Source of the DNA: a virus
Length of the DNA stretch: 34,332 nucleotides
Direction: 5' to 3' (one strand)
IMG/VR virus record: IMGVR_UViG_3300022602_000258
Coordinates: 1 to 34,332 of that record
Shown here: positions 30,834-34,332 of the stretch, one piece after another
Layout: each line of letters starts with the position of its first letter
Position numbering within the stretch: position 1 is the stretch's first letter
The notes under the pieces: generated by a model
What the model was told of the DNA's origin: nothing
The model's input: only the letters and a program-made list of their open reading frames with translations
Database searches by the model: none
Program-made: the position numbers and the translations under genes

Positions 30834-31018
30834 TCTTCTTCCCTTGTTGTATGTTTATGTAATTCTGTTTCTTCTCTTGTGAAGAATATCCGTTTGCACT
30901 CCGTACACATCCACGCGGGCTTGAACCGCTCATCTAGTTTGCCCGTATGCACACCCAGTTCTCTTGCCTCATAAGTGTTAATCTTTTGGAACACTTGCTT
31001 CTTCCTCCATCCTGTCAT
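30830..31018 (-). CDS. Small zinc-finger-like protein
   Basis: 62 residues. PAWMCTECKRIFFTREETEL plus HKH gives C38-x2-C41 and H54/H56, a C2H2-like finger with unusual His spacing. The first half is basic. It overlaps its downstream ParB-like neighbour by an ATGA and the preceding gene by 41 bases. It could be a DNA-binding accessory of the replication block. The finger is visible, but folding is not certain. Confidence 0.6.
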   Translation of the reverse strand: MTGWRKKQVFQKINTYEARELGVHTGKLDERFKPAWMCTECKRIFFTREETELHKHTTREEE

Positions 31019-31220
31019 GTTGTTCCCTTGCTTTCATCATTGCATCTGCCATTTCATAAGATATTTCAGCAACAAACCGTTGAGATATTTGATTTCTAAC
31101 ATCTATATGCTGAAGTAAACCCTGCATAGCTAACCCCGAAAAGTAGTCCCTCAAGTCCATACCTGAATGCTCTTGCCGTCCATTATGGATTGAAATAACG
31201 CTTGGAAATGCCTTAATCAT
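30978..31220 (-). CDS. Small hypothetical phage protein
   Basis: 80 residues. Features: SGMDLRDYFSGLAMQGLLQH, IDVRNQISQRFVAEISYEMA and an acidic helix. The DLRDYFAA-type segment resembles a sequence common in phage small proteins near replication genes (my recollection). A GGGGGTTACG ribosome binding site precedes it. It overlaps the upstream membrane peptide gene. The function is unknown. Confidence 0.65.
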   Translation of the reverse strand: MIKAFPSVISIHNGRQEHSGMDLRDYFSGLAMQGLLQHIDVRNQISQRFVAEISYEMADAMMKAREQHDRMEEEASVPKD

Positions 31221-31314
31221 CGTAACCCCCTAATATCATTATGATGTAACAAAAAATGGCCAGAATCCAGATCGCCCCGACACCCAATGTACCAATTAGC
31301 AATAACCAATCCAT
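31213..31314 (-). CDS. 33-residue membrane peptide
   Basis: MDWLLLIGTLGVGAIWILAI, then FCYIIMILGGYDD: almost entirely one membrane span. The ATG lies 4 bases after the preceding stop (31319), and the stop overlaps the next start, the same tight spacing as its neighbours. No family can be assigned at this length. Possibly a small membrane effector. Confidence 0.5.
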   Translation of the reverse strand: MDWLLLIGTLGVGAIWILAIFCYIIMILGGYDD

Positions 31315-31318
31315 TATC

Positions 31319-31567
31319 TCATTCACTATTTTTCTCCTTCAATTTGCGCTCAACCAGGCGGGCGTATTGGGCTAAAGTAACACTGATAAAAGGAATATCG
31401 TTGATTTCTTCATCTGTCAGGTCATACCATGTATTCCAACGCTTTGGTTTTTCTTCTGGCATATTGATTTTGGCTTTCAATATTAAAGGTTTACCACCCT
31501 CAACCTCTACTTTAGTAACCCCTGCTCTTGGGTGTACCCATTCTAAAAATTCAATTTCTACATTCAT
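31319..31567 (-). CDS. Small hypothetical protein with KLKEKN tail
   Basis: 82 residues. VEIEFLEWVHPRAGVTKVEV, then ILKAKINMPEEKPKRWNTWY and DLTDEEINDIPFISVTLAQY suggest a small alpha/beta protein. The last residues, ERKLKEKNSE, belong to a repeated junction shared by five genes in this block, which doubles as the ribosome binding region of the next gene. The start is at an ATGA overlap. Confidence 0.65.
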   Translation of the reverse strand: MNVEIEFLEWVHPRAGVTKVEVEGGKPLILKAKINMPEEKPKRWNTWYDLTDEEINDIPFISVTLAQYARLVERKLKEKNSE

Positions 31568-31797
31568 GTGTTTTTCTCCAGTTGTTTCTTAATCCATTCG
31601 TCTAGCTTCTCGTGTAGCCAATCAATATTACGCTCACCAACAGATTTGCCGTTGTCTGTTGTTCTAGGATCGGTCAAAATATCTTTGATGATATCTCCTG
31701 AAGTGAACGTGATGGTGCTTCCGTCATGTGTCGTGTTTACACTTAAGCCGACTCCTTTATGAGAAACGCCAAACCCCGCTGTTAAAACTTCATTCAT
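31564..31797 (-). CDS. Small hypothetical protein with LEKNT tail
   Basis: 77 residues from MNEVLTAGFG, which has a GGAGAGC ribosome binding site within the end of the upstream gene. Contains GVSHKGVGLSVNTTHDGSTI and a charged helical end finishing KKQLEKNT. That tail is a variant of the shared junction. The function is unknown. Confidence 0.6.
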   Translation of the reverse strand: MNEVLTAGFGVSHKGVGLSVNTTHDGSTITFTSGDIIKDILTDPRTTDNGKSVGERNIDWLHEKLDEWIKKQLEKNT

Positions 31798-31951
31798 TTT
31801 CGCTCTCCATAGCATCAATAATTAACTGTTGCTTTACTAATTCCAAACAACCGATTGCGGTTGCTGTGTAAAGCGTTTCGTCGTACTTGTGGATTAGTTC
31901 TAGCATTTCTTCAACAAGACTATCCGCCAATTTACCTTGACTAAAGTTCAT
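31790..31951 (-). CDS. Small helical protein
   Basis: 53 residues from MNFSQGKLAD, preceded by the AAAGGAGAAGAACAC junction; a longer in-frame start has no such signal. Mostly helical (VEEMLELIHKYDETLYTATA). It ends ESENE and overlaps the next start by 8 bases. No assignment. Confidence 0.6.
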   Translation of the reverse strand: MNFSQGKLADSLVEEMLELIHKYDETLYTATAIGCLELVKQQLIIDAMESENE

Positions 31952-32187
31952 GTGTTCTTCTCCTTTAATTGATTTATCGCCCAATCAAGCCATTCTTTTG
32001 CATCCATTTCGTAATAACCAACAGGTCCAACAGATGACAACTCTTCTCCAAGTCTGATTGCGGCTTTATGCCACTGCTCATTTTGGTATTTGTCAGCCCA
32101 CGCATTTAACTCATCAATGGTGTACCAAGGACGTGTTTTGCTCCATGCTTCACGGGCTTTGGTAAAGTTGTAATCTTCCATGCTCAT
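31948..32187 (-). CDS. Small hypothetical protein with LKEKNT tail
   Basis: 79 residues: WSKTRPWYTIDELNAWADKY, then EQWHKAAIRLGEELSSVGPV and MDAKEWLDWAINQLKEKNT. Trp-rich and probably globular. Both ends use the repeated junction: an ATGA start after a copy and an LKEKNT tail forming the next one. The function is unknown. Confidence 0.65.
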   Translation of the reverse strand: MSMEDYNFTKAREAWSKTRPWYTIDELNAWADKYQNEQWHKAAIRLGEELSSVGPVGYYEMDAKEWLDWAINQLKEKNT

Positions 32188-32696
32188 GTGTTCTTCTCCT
32201 TTAATTTAGCTTCTGTTTCTTTAGCAAAAGCCATAAACCAAGTAAACAACCAAGCGTTTTGTTCCCCGTTATTTAACGGAACTCCATGCCTTGCGCTCCA
32301 ATCAATTTCAGGACAAGTTTTTCCTTTTATAACTATTAACTCTTCCTCAGTCAACCCTACCCATTCAGGCTTTACATATTTTTCAGCACACGCAACGCAA
32401 TACAACGCATAACCACCGCCAACCCCACATTCAGCGCATCCTTGTTGTGGTGTTGTGTAAAGAAGCAATGGCTCAATGTCAATTGTTACTGGTGCGGTAA
32501 CTGTTGTTGGCTTTGCCCAATAAAAACCGCCTTCTTGCGGACTAAAATAAGCAACAGGCTCGTCTTGCTCTTGCTTTAGTGCTTTTTCTAGGGATTCAAT
32601 GGCTGAATAAAATCTTTTATCAGTTTCAATATTGAATCCAAGAGTAGATGTATTTTTCAACGCTTCAAGCGCTTGTTGTATTACTTCTTTAGTCAT
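32184..32696 (-). CDS. Hypothetical protein with EPVA/LYTTPQ/EWVGLT cassette
   Basis: 170 residues. A helical start (MTKEVIQQALEALKNTSTLG) leads to DEPVAYFSPQEGGFYWAKPT, LLLYTTPQQGCAECGVGGGY (with a Cys pair), then EWVGLTEEELIVIKGKTCPE and a tail ending EAKLKEKNT. This cassette set is frequent in phages of Betaproteobacteria and enterobacteria. Cys pairs may bind zinc. It ends in the repeated translation junction. Confidence 0.65.
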   Translation of the reverse strand: MTKEVIQQALEALKNTSTLGFNIETDKRFYSAIESLEKALKQEQDEPVAYFSPQEGGFYWAKPTTVTAPVTIDIEPLLLYTTPQQGCAECGVGGGYALYCVACAEKYVKPEWVGLTEEELIVIKGKTCPEIDWSARHGVPLNNGEQNAWLFTWFMAFAKETEAKLKEKNT

Positions 32697-32928
32697 AATT
32701 TTTTTCCTTCAGCTTTGCTTCTATTGCTTGTGCTAACAAAATTGGAAAACCTGCGTTTTTTATTGTTAAATCAACAAGCTCATTATTAGTCAACCCTACC
32801 CATTCTTTAGTTTGTGGTGTGGTGTAGAGAGGAATGTGGTCATGTTGAAAACAACCATCAACTTGTTTGCTTGTGTAAACAGTATGTTCATCTTCACTCA
32901 TCCATGCAACAGGCTCTTCTTTAGTCAT
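32689..32928 (-). CDS. Hypothetical protein sharing the same cassette
   Basis: 79 residues from MTKEEPVAWMSEDEHTVYTS, where an ATGA overlap with the upstream small gene fixes the start. It then has IPLYTTPQTKEWVGLTNNEL and a tail EAKLKEKNYD. It is a shorter relative of the protein encoded next, keeping the EPVAW, LYTTPQ and EWVGLT segments. No enzyme motif. Confidence 0.65.
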   Translation of the reverse strand: MTKEEPVAWMSEDEHTVYTSKQVDGCFQHDHIPLYTTPQTKEWVGLTNNELVDLTIKNAGFPILLAQAIEAKLKEKNYD

Positions 32929-33089
32929 ATTAACTCCATATAAATACCCAGCAATATTTTCAGCAACCATCTTTGAAAAGCATTAGGCGGTTTTGGTATA
33001 TGACTGTGAAAAGTTATGTTGCTATCTTTGCCAAGTCTAAACTTTATATTTGGCTTAGGCGGTGAATAAAAAGTATATTCTTCAGTCAT
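32925..33089 (-). CDS. Small basic protein in the junction block
   Basis: 54 residues: MTEEYTFYSPPKPNIKFRLG, then ITFHSHIPKPPNAFQRWLLK and ILLGIYMELI. It fills an otherwise empty gap exactly: the start overlaps the preceding stop, and its TGA overlaps the next ATG. An amphipathic hydrophobic end suggests membrane contact. No family can be named with certainty. Confidence 0.6.
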   Translation of the reverse strand: MTEEYTFYSPPKPNIKFRLGKDSNITFHSHIPKPPNAFQRWLLKILLGIYMELI

Positions 33090-33316
33090 TCTTGTCCTCT
33101 GTTAGCAATAATTATTTCCATAGTTCTATCTTGTGCTTCATACAAAGGCTTTGCACATTCTTTGCATAGTTGGGCGTTTATCCCTCGCCAATGAAATGAA
33201 AACATTCTGTGTGTTTTTGGAAACTCCATTCCTGGATAATCACTGCACTCATACACTTCTGTATCAAGCGTTTTCTTGCATCCATCACAAATATGCTCAT
33301 AGGTTAGCTTAATCAT
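33086..33316 (-). CDS. Small zinc-binding protein
   Basis: 76 residues with CDGC near residue 10 and CKEC near residue 52 (HICDGCKKTLDTE, QLCKECAKPLYEAQ), a likely four-Cys zinc site. The sequence ends ANRGQE, and the same RGQE end closes the HNH gene upstream. ATGA overlaps occur at both ends. It may be a small nucleic-acid-binding protein; the role is unknown. Confidence 0.65.
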   Translation of the reverse strand: MIKLTYEHICDGCKKTLDTEVYECSDYPGMEFPKTHRMFSFHWRGINAQLCKECAKPLYEAQDRTMEIIIANRGQE

Positions 33317-33789
33317 TCTTGTCCCCTATAAAACTCACCATGTGCTGACTGCCTAGCTTTATTTGCAACTAATGCGGCTTCTTCAATTGATAAAAATGAA
33401 CCAAGGTGAACGCTTTTTCTGTTTACACAAATTGACGCAATCCACTTCTTTGATTGCTTGTGCCAAACAACGCCTTTAATACCGCTTGAACTTGTTGCTT
33501 TTCTGTTTTGATTATTTTGAGATGAAGTTGCTTCTCTTAAATTTTCAATCCTGTTGTTCATTCTGTTGCCATCAATATGGTCAACCTGAATTGGCATATA
33601 CCCATAGTGATACAAAAAAACCAACCGATGTACACGGTAAGACTTACCGCCTACGCTAGACCTGAGATAACCCTTGTCTGTAAGCGAACTCAATGTGTCG
33701 CCAACTTTTCTGCATTTGCTATTGGTTTTTGCAATGAGCTTTCCATCAACATAATCAACCAACTCTTTAAGTTTTTCTTGCGTAATCAT
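33313..33789 (-). CDS. HNH homing endonuclease with AP2 domain
   Basis: 158 residues. The HNH core reads VHRLVFLYHYGYMPIQVDHI followed by DGNRMNNRIENLREATSSQN (about 53-92), with the conserved DHIDGN-x-x-NNRIENLR motif. The C-terminal half is an AP2-type DNA-binding domain (SGIKGVVWHKQSKKWIASIC, VHLGSFLSIEEAALVANKAR). Such genes are mobile and cut unoccupied alleles. Here it keeps overlapping junctions with both neighbours, so if it invaded, the overlap was built or preserved afterwards. Confidence 0.9.
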   Translation of the reverse strand: MITQEKLKELVDYVDGKLIAKTNSKCRKVGDTLSSLTDKGYLRSSVGGKSYRVHRLVFLYHYGYMPIQVDHIDGNRMNNRIENLREATSSQNNQNRKATSSSGIKGVVWHKQSKKWIASICVNRKSVHLGSFLSIEEAALVANKARQSAHGEFYRGQE

Positions 33790-33992
33790 TTGCTATCTCC
33801 CCTTGCTCTGATGGCGTTTGAATCGCTTGTCAATGAATATGAATCATGTAATTGCCGAAGTACAGCGCAAAACTTCTCACGCTCTTTTTCTGCTATTAGT
33901 TTGGCGAAGGCTATAAAGTTATCACGTTCTTCTTTTTTGATAACTCCAGCAAATGCTTGACAAGCCATCTCAATTATTTCTTCTTTAGTCAT
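33786..33992 (-). CDS. Small hypothetical protein with AIRARG end
   Basis: 68 residues. A helical body (MTKEEIIEMACQAFAGVIKK, then IAFAKLIAEKEREKFCAVLR) ends in SNAIRARGDSK. The AIRARG end is common in phages of Proteobacteria. It overlaps the HNH gene by an ATGA. The function is unknown. Confidence 0.6.
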   Translation of the reverse strand: MTKEEIIEMACQAFAGVIKKEERDNFIAFAKLIAEKEREKFCAVLRQLHDSYSLTSDSNAIRARGDSK

Positions 33993-34101
33993 ACCATCCC
34001 CAGTTTATTAAGTATTTAATCCAGTCCTGGTCTTCACTATGATAGTTATACCAAGGGTCGTACCTACACCCTATCTTTATTCCCGTCTTTGTCGTTAACA
34101 T
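33985..34101 (-). CDS. Small Trp-rich protein
   Basis: 38 residues: MLTTKTGIKIGCRYDPWYNY, then HSEDQDWIKYLINWGWYD. It starts within the 3' end of the upstream gene and overlaps the next start by 8 bases. The Trp/Tyr-rich, patterned sequence and tight overlaps favour a real gene in this compact block. No assignment. Confidence 0.5.
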   Translation of the reverse strand: MLTTKTGIKIGCRYDPWYNYHSEDQDWIKYLINWGWYD

Positions 34102-34246
34102 TGTTATTTCCTCTTAAATGATGCAATACGTCCAATACATATAAGTTGTGCTCCTTGCCCCATCTCTCTATCTCAGCACAAATAAACTCACATCCGTCCT
34201 CAAAACCTTTCAGGTAATGCTTATCCTCAACGCTAATTATTTCCAT
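34064..34246 (-). CDS. Small hypothetical protein
   Basis: 60 residues: MEIISVEDKHYLKGFEDGCE, then FICAEIERWGKEHNLYVLDV. An AAGGAAAAAC ribosome binding site precedes the ATG. Helical and acidic in the first part, it ends in a polar tail. Its 3' end overlaps the next small gene by 38 bases. The function is unknown. Confidence 0.6.
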   Translation of the reverse strand: MEIISVEDKHYLKGFEDGCEFICAEIERWGKEHNLYVLDVLHHLRGNNNVNDKDGNKDRV

Positions 34247-34331
34247 AGTTTTTCCTTATGTATTGGAGTATCGCCCTGTCTTCCTTTATTCGGATTAAAT
34301 ACTCCAGCTTGCCTTTGCTTTCGTAATCCCG
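34233..34331 (-). CDS. Partial small protein at right edge (C-terminus)
   Basis: The last 32 residues of a gene entering from the right: RDYESKGKLEYLIRIKEDRA, then ILQYIRKNYGNN before the TAG stop. A charged helical pattern and a 14-base overlap with the next start make it more credible than the alternative frame. No family can be assigned. Confidence 0.4.
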   Translation of the reverse strand, partial: RDYESKGKLEYLIRIKEDRAILQYIRKNYGNN

Positions 34332-34332
34332 C

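Noticed and set aside
1-34332. tRNA genes, CRISPR arrays, insertion sequences, integrase or attachment sites
   Set aside because: No cloverleaf, spaced direct-repeat array, transposase, integrase or att-like pair was seen when reading both strands; absence is limited to this window.

Overview
This is an AT-rich, densely packed segment of a tailed double-stranded DNA phage (or its metagenomic contig), open at both ends. It contains a complete head-assembly block: small and large terminase, portal, a GroES-like co-chaperonin, scaffold, major capsid, decoration-like head proteins and adaptor proteins, followed by fibre genes. I see no tape measure, tail sheath, integrase, tRNA, rRNA, CRISPR array or insertion sequence. 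The portal and adaptor types plus the missing tape measure suggest a short-tailed, podovirus-like virion. Several small proteins carry cassettes often seen in phages of Betaproteobacteria (EPVAW...PLYTTPQ...EWVGLT and AIRARG), so a freshwater Burkholderiales-type host is plausible. That host call is inference.

Layout: 1-23735 is a leftward structural arm read from high to low coordinates. It runs LexA-like winged helix (23735-23424), TerL, portal, a small protein, GroES-like, scaffold, a small protein, decoration protein, major capsid, then a regulatory cassette (terminator plus promoter, about 15240-15400), structural proteins, a run of very small basic or His-rich proteins (about 11900-9744, and again 8357-7817), adaptor proteins, and tail fibre genes ending in an S74 intramolecular-chaperone fibre. 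TerS (24585-23887) heads this arm. A divergent noncoding region at 24586-24862 holds a good leftward sigma70 promoter and a cluster of DnaA-box-like 9-mers, so it may be the replication origin and control region. From 24863 to 27838 a rightward cluster of about 14 small genes (probably early) meets, with overlapping ends, a leftward block (34331-27785). That block carries many small genes, an HNH/AP2 homing endonuclease, a ParB-like protein, a superfamily 2 helicase and a Toprim primase-like protein.

The most striking content is RNA. Three intergenic spacers of the rightward operon (25097-25146, 25633-25683, 26252-26303) each fold into a complete hammerhead ribozyme, with CUGANGA and GAAA cores, three covarying stems and a UC cleavage site. 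In two of them the stop codon of the upstream gene lies inside the CUGA core. Cleavage would leave three nearly identical short leaders carrying the ribosome binding site of the next gene. This looks like a phage operon divided into segments by self-cleaving RNAs.

The second unusual layer is DNA. A 16-bp dyad, GTGCAACAAGTTGCAC (or its complement), occurs seven times exactly and once with one mismatch. Copies lie just upstream of terS and of the LexA-like gene, just after the capsid gene, and inside five coding regions, including the ParB-like gene. When coding it is always read in the same frame as VQ(L/Q)VA. It behaves like a dispersed operator or centromere-like site, with the ParB-like and LexA-like proteins as candidate partners.
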